64,000 bases of DNA, from the NCBI GenBank assembly GCA_016748015.1, contig JAAOMT010000400.1, positions 517,874 to 581,873 of the forward strand. The letters are read 5' to 3'. The notes beneath the pieces are model-generated. The model ran no database searches. It worked only from the letters and a program-made list of their open reading frames with translations, and was not told the origin of the DNA. The position numbers were made by a program, and so were the translations under genes. How positions within the stretch are numbered: position 1 is the first letter of the stretch; each line of letters begins with the position of its first letter. This document shows, piece by piece, positions 49,132-59,619 of this stretch. Source of the DNA: Geosiphon pyriformis (Eukaryota > Glomeromycota > Glomeromycetes > Archaeosporales > Geosiphonaceae).

Positions 49132-49910
49132 TGTTACTCATAGAAAAGGCATACAAGAAAATAGTAGAAAACTAATAGTTAATATGTAAACATATTGCTT
49201 AGTAATGTGGAGCATTATCAGAAAATCATAATATATTGCTCAGCAATATGAGCATTGCTTGAAAAATTATAGCACATCACTCAAAAATGTAAGCAATTTT
49301 GTAGAATCCAAATTATGTATATATAGCAAGAGTGTTAAAAGAAAGAATAATACCAAGATTTAACACTATAAATATCTTAGTTAAAATCATTAATATCAAT
49401 AAATAATTATTTACTATCTAAATCATTCTCTTTATTATCAACACTTTATGTTGATAGTCTCTGATACTTGATCACACTAGACTGATAGCTTTTGATTATG
49501 GCTATTGATGGAATACTAACTCTTTTTTGTTTTGTCTTATTTCTTTATTTCTTTATTTTTCTATTTTCTTTTTTTTTCTTTTGTTTTATTTGTCATTATT
49601 TACTAATTGATTAAAGAGTAATGTATGAAGTTATTAATGTCAAAATGACTGGTAAAAGATACAAAAATAAGAGTAAAACACTCAAAGATTAAAAATAGCT
49701 TATTAGGAGGATTACTGGCCATTATGTTAAGAAAAAAATTTGATGAAATTGTGATTCTTGGAAGCTATGGATAAAACTACCATTGAATCTCTGTCAATTA
49801 TACAAAAAATTCAAACCAAAATCTTTAGATAATACCAATCGTATCAGCTATTAAGCACCAAGTTACAGATTTGTTATTTGATTTGAGATCCCAAATAATT
49901 ACCTGTAACA
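49132..49910 (+). mobile_element. 3' LTR of element E
   Basis: 779 bp, TGTTACTCATAG...ACCTGTAACA. From the TATGTATATATA box to the end it aligns with the C LTR; upstream of that box its U3 differs and instead matches D (ATATTGCTTAGTAATG-type motifs). Confidence 0.87.
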
Positions 49911-50402
49911 TTGGTTGGCTAGGAAAACTGCTGGCTTTTTGTTGTTCCTGTTAAATAGAGTTAAAGAATGTTACATTGTGGCTGAAAACTTGGTAATTTT
50001 GTGCAATATATGTTATTTTGTTTGAGATATATACAAGTCTGTATTATATGCTCAATGGGAGATTGGTCCTGGCCACTGGGTGATATCTGTTTCTTCAATT
50101 GAAGATGTGAATTGGTAGTCTAAGGCAAAAATTTGGCATCTTGATTCTTATATGCTGGCTGGCTTTACAAGTAGGAAGTCTGCTAATTTGTGCACTTATA
50201 TGATAAAAACTGTACATATTTATCTGCCAGTTGTGATTAGAAAAAGATTGTATAACAGGAGCTATTTGAGTGTTCTGTGTTTGTTATGTGATAAGATAGA
50301 GTTTTTTGATTATGCTTTTATGTGTGTTAAGAATGCTAAATTTTGTAAGAATATTTTGAAAAAATTTTCAAATAAATAGGTCTTTGTTATGAGTATTCAT
50401 GT
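49911..50402 (+). mobile_element. LINE ORF2 C-terminal fragment between E and H
   Basis: Flanked exactly by the E LTR end and the H LTR start. The open part at 50152-50379 reads LAGFTSRKSANLCTYMIKTV, then RKRLYNRSYLSVLCLLCDKI, matching the region after RNase H in the LINE family. Upstream codons (49930-50150) are readable with stops. It has neither the RT nor the 3' tail. Confidence 0.75.
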
Positions 50403-51066
50403 TGTTATGGTTGAAACCTATACTTTTTATTAATTATCACATATATTAGCCACTAATGTCATATGATTAGCCACACTATTTTAGAAAATGATCATTGACC
50501 TGATCATTGACTTAGTCATTAACCTGATTATTAACCACTTTTGACAGCTATATAAGCAATGAATCTCTTAGCTGTAGAAAAGTATGTAATAACAAGCATC
50601 TGAATAATTAAGAATAAATAAAATAACAACTTTCATCTCAATCCTTCTCTTATTGCTAATTTCTCTTCCTCTATCTTTAAATATCTGAACATTTTAAAGA
50701 TAAAAAATTACTTGTTGGCCTTTTCCTGATGTATATAATTGTAGCATTTGAAGATTATTTGAATAAACATGACTGAAAAGCACAAGTTGATACCTGATAT
50801 TGAATTCTAAGAGTGCCAACGTGAGACATAGAATTATACCAGTGGTGATTAATTGTTGACAGTATAGACTATCCCTCTACCTTCAGATTCCCCAGTTATC
50901 TTTGAAAAGAATAGCGACTGAGATATTTTATGAGACTGATCTCGCACATTGAATCCATACTTATTCAATTCACTCTTTAAAGTTGAATTCCCCTTTGATT
51001 ATTTCCATTACCCTACAATCCTGTTCTCCTTTGCTATCCATTAGCTTGTTACTCCAATCCATAACA
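50403..51066 (+). mobile_element. 5' LTR of Ty3/Gypsy element H
   Basis: About 664 bp between TGTTATGGTTGAAACC and ATAACA. It holds four imperfect copies of TGATCATTGACC (50485-50535) just upstream of a TATATAAG box (50549-50556). It is followed at 51073 by a primer-binding-like TGGTGCTTCCTGTGA. The boundaries are inferred from the termini, as the other LTR lies outside the window. Confidence 0.68.
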
Positions 51067-51072
51067 TAAAAG

Positions 51073-51087
51073 TGGTGCTTCCTGTGA
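51073..51087 (+). promoter_or_regulatory. Primer-binding site of element H
   Basis: TGGTGCTTCCTGTGA, matching the C site at 12-13 of 15 positions. The spacer from the LTR is six bases, longer than in C, D and G. Confidence 0.6.
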
Positions 51088-51118
51088 GGTTGTCAAAATC
51101 CACTTTGTTTCTTATTGT

Positions 51119-52576
51119 ATGGGTAATTATTCATATTTGTCACAACAATTAGAAGAATACTTTAAAGCACACAACAAAAATGATCTAGACTTTATTGAAC
51201 TCAATCTTTTGCCCTCTTGCTTGATTTGCTTTCTCATTGAAAAACAATCCAGCAGACAATTCCAAGACTTTTGGAACTGGTTTTTGAACAAGCATTCAGC
51301 TGAAACCTACACAGTTTATACAATCTATTACTTTGACCAAGCTTATTTTAAAGATGACTTTGAAGGAAGAAACAACAGTATTAATTAACTTTTATATTCT
51401 GCAACTTTTGAACAACAGCCTCCTGATTTTGAATATCTGAATTATCAAATCCACATTTGGATTGCTGCTCATCAATCAACAGAAACTCTTCTTGAAACAG
51501 AAGAAGAAAGCTATCAAACTGCTCCTGTTTTTAATCTCTTTTCAAGTAAATCAAAACACTCCACACAAACAGTTACATCTGAACCAATGGCTCAAGACCC
51601 TCTGCAACAAAACATTCTGATTGCTCTCCAAGGTATACAAACTGCTTTAGGACAAAGAAACAACACCCTATTACCATTATTCAGAAGCAATACACATAAT
51701 CCAATTGAATGGTTGGATGACTTTGAGAGAGCTGCTACAGCCAACCAATACAATGATAAGTACAAGTTTCAAATTGTTGGTGGCTACCTTCAAGGCTTTC
51801 CTGCTACCTGGTTTTCACAGGAAACTGATGCTAATGTCCATCAAAGAATCATTAAATGGATGCCAACAAATGTTGGAGAAAACAACACCTCTTTTACAAC
51901 CTGGTTTGAAAACAAGTTCAGAACCCCAATCTTGATATTCAAGTGGCACATAGAATTAGAAAAAAGAACTTAAGGCCCTAGTGAAATTGTAACTGAATAT
52001 GCTAAAGCAATCAGAAAGTTAATTAAGTGTGTAGACTCTGAAAAAAATTGGACAGAAGAGCAAAAAATTTATTCCTTCACAAAAGGATTGAGAACTGATT
52101 TATCTTATACTCTTTGGCCTCTTTTGGCCCTGAAAGACAATCCTACAATGGACATGGCCATTGAACTTGCCCAACAAATTGAAGACAACCAAAGAATACA
52201 TTTGGGATCTACACTTCCAGTTTTTGCTTCTGTTTCTGCCCCTCAAATGGCTGCTGCCTCTTTTGCTGCCCAACTCAAGATCCAAATGAACAATTAATTG
52301 ATAGACTCACAGCCAATCTTGTCTGGTTATTAAAACCTTTGGCACAAGCAGTTAGAGATAACCAACAACCACAAAAACCCAGATATGAACCACATTTTAA
52401 TCAGCCCCAACAATATCCTTATCAAAAACAGCAAAATCATGGTCCTCTTGTATGTTATAGATGTAGATTAACTGGACATTTCTTAAGAGATTGCAACAAT
52501 CTTTCTTTATCTCTTCCAGTCCCCAGAAATAATGACAATCAAAACAATAGACCCATCAACAATAATGCTCTTAATT
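51119..52576 (+). pseudogene. Element H gag with CCHC knuckle
   Basis: Nearly continuous coding: an N-terminal part from ATG 51119 (MGNYSYLSQQLEEYF) with a TAA at about 51386, then the capsid starting MAQDPLQQNILIALQGIQTA at 51587 (NPIEWLDDFERAA, GYLQGFPATWFSQE, TTWFENKFRTP), a TAA at 51971, continuation through ALKDNPTMDMAIELAQQIED, one frameshift near 52275, and an intact CYRCRLTGHFLRDC knuckle at about 52458-52500. This is typical Ty3/Gypsy Gag. The two stops are at Gln- or Trp-compatible positions. Confidence 0.85.
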
Positions 52577-53063
52577 AAAGACCCAACCATGCCAACATCA
52601 ATTTCTTTGGAGAGAATCCTTTAGTTGAAGCCACAGTCTATCAGCCTTTAAACTAGTAGGCACACCTCCAAAGGGTAAGAATACAAGCCAACCAGAAGAA
52701 AACTCCTTTTTTGCTTTTAACTTAACTGATGATGACCATGACATAGATGAATTAGCAATCAACACTTTTGAATCAACCAGAAAAAAGAAGAAAGCCAAGG
52801 TTGATTTCGTTTTAGATCCCAACAAAGCCTCAACTTCCACTGCTGATAACAATGAGCCACCAAAAGCCAAAGTTTTTAAGAACCCTTCAAAGTTAAAACC
52901 CTCAGAAATTGTACAAAAATTTGGACCCTATTCTGTTGTCAAAGATTTCATGGAAACCCCAGTACATATTACCTTTGGCCAGTTAATGACCCATCCACAG
53001 TTCAGAAAAGATCTCCACAAATCTCTAATCCCCAAGAAAAAAACACCAAAGACCAATAAACAC
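52577..53063 (+). pseudogene. Element H gag-protease linker, left part
   Basis: After two stops the frame reads through an acidic then basic region (DELAINTFESTRKKKKAKVD), FVLDPNKAS, VQKFGPYSVVKDFMETP and FGQLMTHPQFRKDL, to KKKTPKTNKH, where element G is inserted at 53064. Coding continues on the other side at 62943. Confidence 0.8.
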
Positions 53064-54043
53064 TGTTACCAGAGATTTTTAGTCTCTTTTCCTAAATGTT
53101 GTTAATATCTGTTTGTTGTGAATTCACGTTTTCTGAATGTAGTTGAACCTCCAGTAACTGAATTTATCTTCAAATTATCTCCTATAATTTGAACTGCTGG
53201 GCTTATAAGTGGAATGACCAATTCCATACCAGTTGCTTCATGTAGTTACATTGTAGTAAACGTCAACTTTTTTCCAGGAATTGCTCATCTGGAAGCTCAC
53301 TAAAAATGTGTAGTTACTTTGCTGTAAAAGTCAACTCTTCTACAGGAATCTTGTTTGTAGGCTACCCTAATAATTATAATAAGAAAATAAAAAAAATAAA
53401 ATAAAAAAAATGTAAAAGAAATAGAATTTTATCAAGGAAAACGTTTTTCTATTCAGGCCTGGAGTCACTAACAGTTTACTGAAATTGGTAGCTAATCAAT
53501 TTCAAAATGTTAGTTGGGTTTTGGAGATTTTCCAAGTGCAATAATTAAAAAATTTGGTTTTTTGAATTATTTGATATCTATTTTTTTTTGTGTGTGTAGG
53601 AATAGTTCTAAGTAAATAAATCTAAAGTAAGATATATTTCCTCGAAGAGAGAAGCTTTTCTTTTATACAACTTGTTATAACACTATTCCATGAACTTGAA
53701 CTTTGCTCTTTTCTACAATTTTGTTGAACTAAAGATACATTTCGGCGAACTACAAGTTATTTCTACAAACTATTAGATATTTCAGTGAACTATCTATTCG
53801 GCAAATTTCTACAAATTTTGGCAAACTTTTGAATGTTACATATTTTGGGGTATTGCATAATTGATTATCACAATTAGGTTACATTTATGTTATATGCAAA
53901 TTGGGTTATTAATTAAATGATAATTTCGGACATTTTGCTAATGTAATAAATGATAATTTGAAACAATAATATATGCTAATTAATAATAGGGATTATAAAG
54001 ATAATTTCATGCTAAATAATATCTCTAATTTCGTCTGGTAACA
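53064..54043 (-). mobile_element. 3' LTR of element G
   Basis: 980 bp, TGTTACCAGAGA...GGTAACA on the plus strand. It differs from the 5' LTR almost only by transitions. It contains repeats of TTTCGGCGAACTA type at about 53738-53830. Confidence 0.93.
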
Positions 54044-54724
54044 TAATCTCCTTCTTAAGACTGAGCTCCATCAAAGTCCAAGTACTGTCTGTAATTTCCA
54101 GATAATAATCCAAAATTATTGAAGAAATTTGGTCTGAAAATTGTTGAAATTTCAGTTCTGTGAGCTTTCCAATGTATTGAATCTTCAAAGGCTGTAAAAT
54201 TGGGTTTTGTAGGACGTTTTCACAGGTGTAAAATAGGTCATAAAGTTTAAGAGCAGCTCTTAGTTTATAACAACTGTTTGTAGGTCCAGCTGTTGTCTTG
54301 AATTTATTGTGGAGTTGTTTCCAAATAGCTTTTTTTGTGAGGTTTGCTGCTGTAAGCTCTTATTTTCATTCGTTTGTGAAGTGTTTTTCCAATGTAGAAA
54401 TATCTATATATTGAAATATAGTTGTAGTTTTCTTTGTTAAGACACAGTTGAAGTTTTTGTTGAATAGTAGCATTTGGTGGAATACTAATAAGAGTGAGCA
54501 TTTAAAGCAAGCTTTAAAAGTTCTGGCAGGTGACTTCCAGAATAACTTCTTGTGTTCTTCTTATATAGGTGATATTTTCATGAATTTGGGGCTAAATTTG
54601 TAACTACTTCTGTTTGGGTATAATTAATGTGGTTTCCAGTAACAATAATAGATAATTTGGGTATTGTTTTTAAAGCTAACATTAGTTTTTGGGATAATTG
54701 TTGAATGTTTTGAGGAATAGTCAT
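54044..54724 (-). pseudogene. Element G third ORF (unknown function)
   Basis: From ATG at 54724 the sequence reads MTIPQNIQQLSQKLMLALKT, then IIVTGNHINYTQTEV. After a frameshift near 54490 the frame 54501-54304 continues (IPPNATIQQKLQLCLNKENY, IYRYFYIGKTLHKRM). After another shift near 54335 it reads NSCYKLRAALKLYDLFYTCE and DYYLEITDSTWTLMELSLKK into the polypurine tract. Total about 225 codons. No known domain, signal peptide or clear membrane segment is seen. It occupies the env-like position, but nothing in it looks like an envelope protein. Counterpart in E at 48461. Confidence 0.62.
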
Positions 54725-54849
54725 TATAAGAGATTTGAAAATAAAAGAAAATTATTTTTGGTAAATGGGTTTTTATGTTATTTTTGCTTTGTTTTTGTGA
54801 GATTGTTTCTAAATTATAAGGAGATAACTATAATAATAATAAATTTAAG

Positions 54850-56030
54850 TTAAGTGTTCAAGTTGGGAGGTTGTTCAATAACAACTATTGGTTCTAAATT
54901 TCGGGGAATATCTTCGGGATTGATTAAAAGGGAATGTGTACCAATTTGTAGAATTAATGGTTCAGGATTGTTTCTGGAATTATAGTGTTTCAAACAATCT
55001 CCATGTGCAACTTTTGCTAGGATTTTGTTATCAAGTCTTAGCTTATATGATCCATTGCCTAGAACTTCATGGATAAAGAATGGCCCATCCCATTTATTTT
55101 CAAATTTTCCACTCCATTGTTTTTCAGCTTTAGTTCTGTGTAAGAGAACTTTGTTTCCAACTTTAAATTCATTGGTAACTGGAGGCAATTTGTTGTTATG
55201 CCATTCTTTTTGTTGAGCTTAGGAGTGTTTAATATGGGTGGCTGTTATTCATTGTTTTTTTTTCAACGTGCTAAACAGAGTGTAGGCTCTTTATTGAAGT
55301 GTTTCCTGGAAATTGTTTTTATCAATTGGTTGTGCTGGGTATGTTTCTACTGTGAAACTAATTGGTAACATTGCTGTTCTTCCGTAAGTTAAATCAAATG
55401 GTGTGTGTTTTGTGGTATCTTGTTTTAGTGTTCTGTATGCTAATAACACTGATAGAATAAAGATATCCTATTCTTGCTCAAAATCGGTTGAGACTTTGGC
55501 TAATGACTCACACAATGTTCTGTTAAAATGTTCTATAAATCCGTTTGTTTGTAGATGGTAGGGCAAAGACAGAGGTCTTTTGACATTAAATCGTTCACAG
55601 ATTTTTTGAATTAGATTGTTCACAAAATGTGTTCCTTGATCAGATAAAAGTTTGATTGGGCATCCATGTCTACAAATAATGTCTTCATAGATAAAATTTG
55701 CTACTGATTTTGCATCTGCTTGTTGAATGGCTCTGGCTTCAGGCCATTTAATAAGATAGTCTATGGCTACTACAATATAATGGTTTCTTTGGTTTGTGAT
55801 AAGTAGTGGTCCAACTAAATTAATACCAACTTGGTCAAAAAGCTGTCCAACTTTGATTGGGTTTAAAGATTCTGTAGGGTGAGTTCCTCCTTTTTTTTGA
55901 CAACTATTACAAGATTTAACGTATTTATGAATGTCTTTTTTCATTCGAGGCCAAAAGTAATATTCTAGTGTTCTCTGAGTGGTGCTGTCTTTTCCTAGAT
56001 GTGCTAATGAAGGGTCCAAGTGCATGTTGT
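54850..56030 (-). pseudogene. Element G integrase with GPY/F-like module
   Basis: Frame 56025-55468 has the zinc-binding end (HLDPSLAH, CNSC) and core motifs VGINLVGPL (catalytic Asp is Asn), LLSDQGTHFVN (Asp) and TNGFIEHFNRTLC (Glu). After stops near 55465 and 55220 the frame 55188-54850 gives the C-terminal module NKVLLHRTKAEKQWSGKFE, GPFFI and GSYKLR. No chromodomain is seen; the end (INPEDIPRNLEPIVV) is unrecognised. Function: cDNA insertion, lost in this copy. Confidence 0.87.
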
Positions 56031-56299
56031 ATAAAATAGTTTTTTTTTCATGTTCTTGTATTAATTTGAGCGGACTGTCTGGATTTCTGAAGTTTTGATA
56101 ATAAATAATGTTATTGTGTAAAAAGTATTGTTTGGCTTGTTGTTGTAACTGATGTTTTTCATCTGGGGATCAATCTGTTGGGATTGTTAATGTCTTCAGA
56201 TATTGTTTAAGATTGTTGTAGTTTTTGGGGTTCATTGTTTGTTGTTTTGTTGTTAATTCAAATGGGTGTTGGTTTTGTATTCTAATTTTGCCTCATTCT

Positions 56300-57540
56300 T
56301 GAGAGATAATCAATGTTGGTATGGAGTTTTCTTGGTTTGTGGTGTACAATATATTAGTAGTTGGCTAAAAATCCTGTCTATCAGATTTGTTTTGCATTTA
56401 GCTGAGTGTTTTTGTTTTGAAGCCATTTGAGTCCAATATTATTAGTGATAATATCGAATTTTTTAGGTCTGAAATAAAGGTTGAAGTGATATAGAGCCCA
56501 AATTATGGCTGCTGTTTCTAGTTCTGTGGCAGGATAGTTTTTCTCGGCTGGTTTTAATGTTCTGCTAGCATAAGCAATTACTTGTTCATTTCTGTTGTTA
56601 TCTAATTGTGATAAGATGGCACCAAAGGCAGTGTAAAAAGCATCTGTAACTAGTCAAAATTGGTTACTGAAGTCTGGGTAGGTGAGAATTGGAGCTGTTG
56701 TCAGCTTTTCCTTGAGAATTTCAAAAGCTTTTTGGTGTTCTTCTGTCCATTTGTATTTGACATTTTTAGTAGTGAGCTGGTTGAAGGATTTTGCGATTTC
56801 TGAGAATCCTTTGATGAATTTTTGGTAATAAGATGCTAATCCAATAAATCCTCTCAATTCTGTGGTATTTCATGGGGTCTTGAAGTTCTTGACAGTGCTG
56901 ATTTTTCTGGGGTCTGGTTTAATTCCATTTTTGCTCACAATGTGGCCAAGAAAAGCCAAACTCGTTTTTCCAAAGTAGCATTTTTTGATGTTCAGTTTCA
57001 ATTCTGTTTTCTGTAATCATTGAAAAACTTCTTGTAAGTGTTTTAAGTGTAATTCAAAAGATGGTAAATAAACATCAGTATCATCGAGATAGACAACTAC
57101 TGATTTCCAAAGAAGGCCTTTGTAAACAACATCCATAAGTCTTTGAAATGTTGCTGATGCATTGCATAATCCGAAAAGCATTACGTTGAACTTGTAATTT
57201 CCTCTTTGAGTGGTAAATGCTGTTTTGGGGCAATCTTTGAGATCCATGGCAACTTGCCAGTATTTGCTCTCTAAATCTAATGTCGAAAAGTATTTGGACT
57301 TTCCAAAGGCATCCAACATATTATCAATTCAGGAAAGAGGGTAGGCATCTCCAATAGTAACACTGTTGAATTGTCGATAATCAACACAAAATTGTATCTT
57401 TCCATTTTTTTTTTAATTAAGACCACAGGTGAGGCTCATAGACTCATTGATAGTTAAATAAGCCCATTGTTAAACATTCATTGTATTTTTTCTCTGATAA
57501 ATTGGTGGCTTTTTGGAACAACTCGATAGGCTTGTTGTCA
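56300..57540 (-). pseudogene. Element G reverse transcriptase and RNase H
   Basis: RT palm in frame 57319-57017: FSTLDLESKYWQVAMD, FGLCNASATFQRLMD, VVVYLDDTDVY (both catalytic Asp kept). The connection/thumb frame 56857-56654 reads MRGFIGLASYYQKFIKGFSE, WTEEHQKAFEILK. RNase H to about 56300 shows AFGAILSQLDNN, RTLKPAEKNYPATELE. Single stops (for example near 57324, 57010 and 56870) split the frame. It is close to intact otherwise. Confidence 0.87.
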
Positions 57541-58060
57541 CCTTGGTTTGGCATCTCCTGTATAAATTTGGTGTTGAACCAAATCAGTTCTTCCTAAGTC
57601 ATTGTTGTTTTCAGCAAAAATATCAGCAAATTCTGCAATTAGCTCTTTAAGCTGGTTCTGTTGTTGTGGTTTAAGTTGTCCCATGTTGATTTGAGATAGT
57701 TTTTTCATGACAACATGGTAGTTTTCAGAGCTGGAGTTTGGGTTGATTTTTGGTAGTGAATGTCCAATGATTTTCAAAAAATTGAGAACTGTTTGGGGTA
57801 GTTCTTGTTGAAAGATGTTACTGTAAATGACTCCAATTTCTAAGTTATTTAATAAAACTATGGGATAATTGTTGGAATTGTAAAAAGTAACTTGGACTTT
57901 CTTTGTTCCTTCTGGAATATAAATGTTTGGGATCAAGATATTATGTTCCAAGCAGACTTGTTTGTTGAATTCAAAAATTTGTTGTGTGGTTGTTGGCTTT
58001 GGGCAGATGTAGATTTCTGGATGTTCTCCAAAGGGTAAAATAGTAATTGGTTGTGGAAGT
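57538..58060 (-). pseudogene. Element G pol linker before RT
   Basis: Frame 57951-57538: a beta-rich linker (IPEGTKKVQVTFYNSNNYPI) followed by the RT leader (QINMGQLKPQQQNQLKELI, FADIFAENNNDLGRTDLVQ). A counterpart exists in C at 41553. Confidence 0.7.
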
Positions 58061-58515
58061 CATAGAATCTGGTGAGATTCATTTTGTTTATTAAGAGCTA
58101 TGTTTACTGGAACTGTGAATTGTCCAGTTGAACCAAAACTATTGGTTTTTCTTTCACTTTTTCCCAATTGTTCTCTTTGACTGATTAATTGTAAACCTGA
58201 AATGTTGATTAAGGGTAAATAAATAGCTTGAGCGATTTTTTTGGCATGTTCAATCTGAAAAAGTTTATCAGTTTTATTTTGTAACATGATTGTAATGTCT
58301 TCTGTATATCCAGCAACTATGATTCCTTCTCTAACATTGATTTTTTTGCTTGCCAATGATGATTGTGAAGTGATTTGGATCATTGCTTCTAGTGAGATTT
58401 TGAGGGCAATTTTGAGGTTGATCTTGGTAAGGGAATTTGGTTGAAAAACCAAAGTGTCTTTTTCTGGATATTATAGATCGTATCCAGCATCAATTTCATG
58501 TGCTTTTTCAGGCTT
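58060..58515 (-). pseudogene. Element G dUTPase domain
   Basis: All five trimeric-dUTPase blocks are readable in order: DAGYDL (motif 1, just before a TAA near 58470), SQSSLA (motif 2, Arg replaced by Gln), GIIVAGYTEDI (motif 3, catalytic Asp replaced by Val), HAKKIAQAIYLPL (motif 4) and NSFGSTGQ (motif 5, Gly-rich arm kept). It would convert dUTP to dUMP, keeping uracil out of element cDNA. It is fused between the cysteine region and the RT linker, as in C. Motif 2 and 3 changes argue against activity now. Confidence 0.85.
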
Positions 58516-59300
58516 TATTCCTTGTCTGTTGTTGTTGAAGTATTTGAGCTATAAGGCAGGCTGATTTTTGATAAGATAGATGGGTGTTGCTTCAATTTCT
58601 TCTGTTGCTTCAGGTTCTCCAAATTCAATTTCATATTTATTGCTTTCACTGGGCAGAGAAATGCTAAGAGCATAGCATTCAGAACACCACTGTTCATTAC
58701 AAGGCATAATGCATTCTTCACATAGCCTAATGTTCATTTGCTCTAATCATTGAATTTGAGCTTTTTGGGTTGGGTAGGTGTGATTTGCAATTTAGTGGTA
58801 GACTTCTACTTCATCTTCATAATTAAATCCAGCTAATTCTATGGTGTATTCAATGTATTCTGCTTCCTTCATTTGACAGACATCTTCTTTGGTAGCTCCA
58901 TTAATTAATGCCATTGCTAAGTCGAAAATCATTTCAGCATCATGGGGGTAATGATAAAGTTTGTTGAGAGCACTGTTGTATGCTGCATTGAAAAGTGTTC
59001 TTTTTTTGACTTTTTCTGAAATTAATAAAACATATTGGCAGGTTTGATCACAGACTCCTCCTCTCATTGCTACATCAATTCAATTGCATTCTTCTGGTAG
59101 CATATTTTCACAAGTCAAACAAGGGGTGTTGTCCTATTTTCCACTTCTTTTTATTAGATGGTCTTATTGTTCTCTGTGGCAAGCCTTGCAGTAATAACAA
59201 GTATGATTTTCATATTCTTCTTCAGGTGAAATGCAAGCTCCTATTAATGAGAGTTTCTTGTGGCAATCCTTGCATTTGAGTGGAATATAAGAGTGTTGTT
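58515..59300 (-). pseudogene. Element G multi-CxxC cysteine region
   Basis: Successive pairs on the minus strand: LKCKDCHKKL and CYYCKACH (59280-59180), CLTC (near 59120), GGVCDQTCQ (59055), and CEEC-x8-CSEC in frame 58737-58549. It aligns block by block with C at 42960-42330. It is probably several zinc ribbons of unknown role, possibly nucleic-acid binding. A frame of 91 residues at 59067-58792 (helical, HDAEMIFDLAMALINGA) links them. Confidence 0.75.
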
Positions 59301-59619
59301 TTCATGGTTCTGGTTTTAATAGAAAACATTCCATCTGGGTGTCACTGGTTCTTCTGTTTCAAGAGAATTGTTTGTTGAAAAATACTGTTGTTCAGTTTTA
59401 TCAGCCCAATTGAAGGTTAATCCAAGTGCCATAAATGTTTCAATAATGGGGTTTTTTTTTTCTGGTTCAAATTCAAAAGCCGGGGCTTTTTTGGAGCATT
59501 TGTTGAATGTATCACAAGTAGTGGGTACTTGGGCATATTGTCCTTGATAGGAGAGTTGTAATTCTTGGGTTTCCCAGTCTAATTTTGTATTGGCTTTTTG
59601 GAGCCAATTATTTCCAATA

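Larger units (their letters stand above)
47135..49910 (+). mobile_element. Ty3/Gypsy element E (integrase, ORF3, 3' LTR)
   Basis: Plus-strand 3' part of an element related to C. It begins at GAACAAAACAACATAAAAC (matching the RNase H-integrase spacer of C at about 39690-39720, reversed), then integrase, GPY/F-like module, a third ORF, polypurine tract and LTR. Everything upstream is missing because of the LINE insertion. Confidence 0.83.

Noticed and set aside
54044-54724. Envelope gene in element G or E
   Set aside because: The third ORFs have no signal peptide, transmembrane anchor or fusion-like segment, so an env call is not supported.
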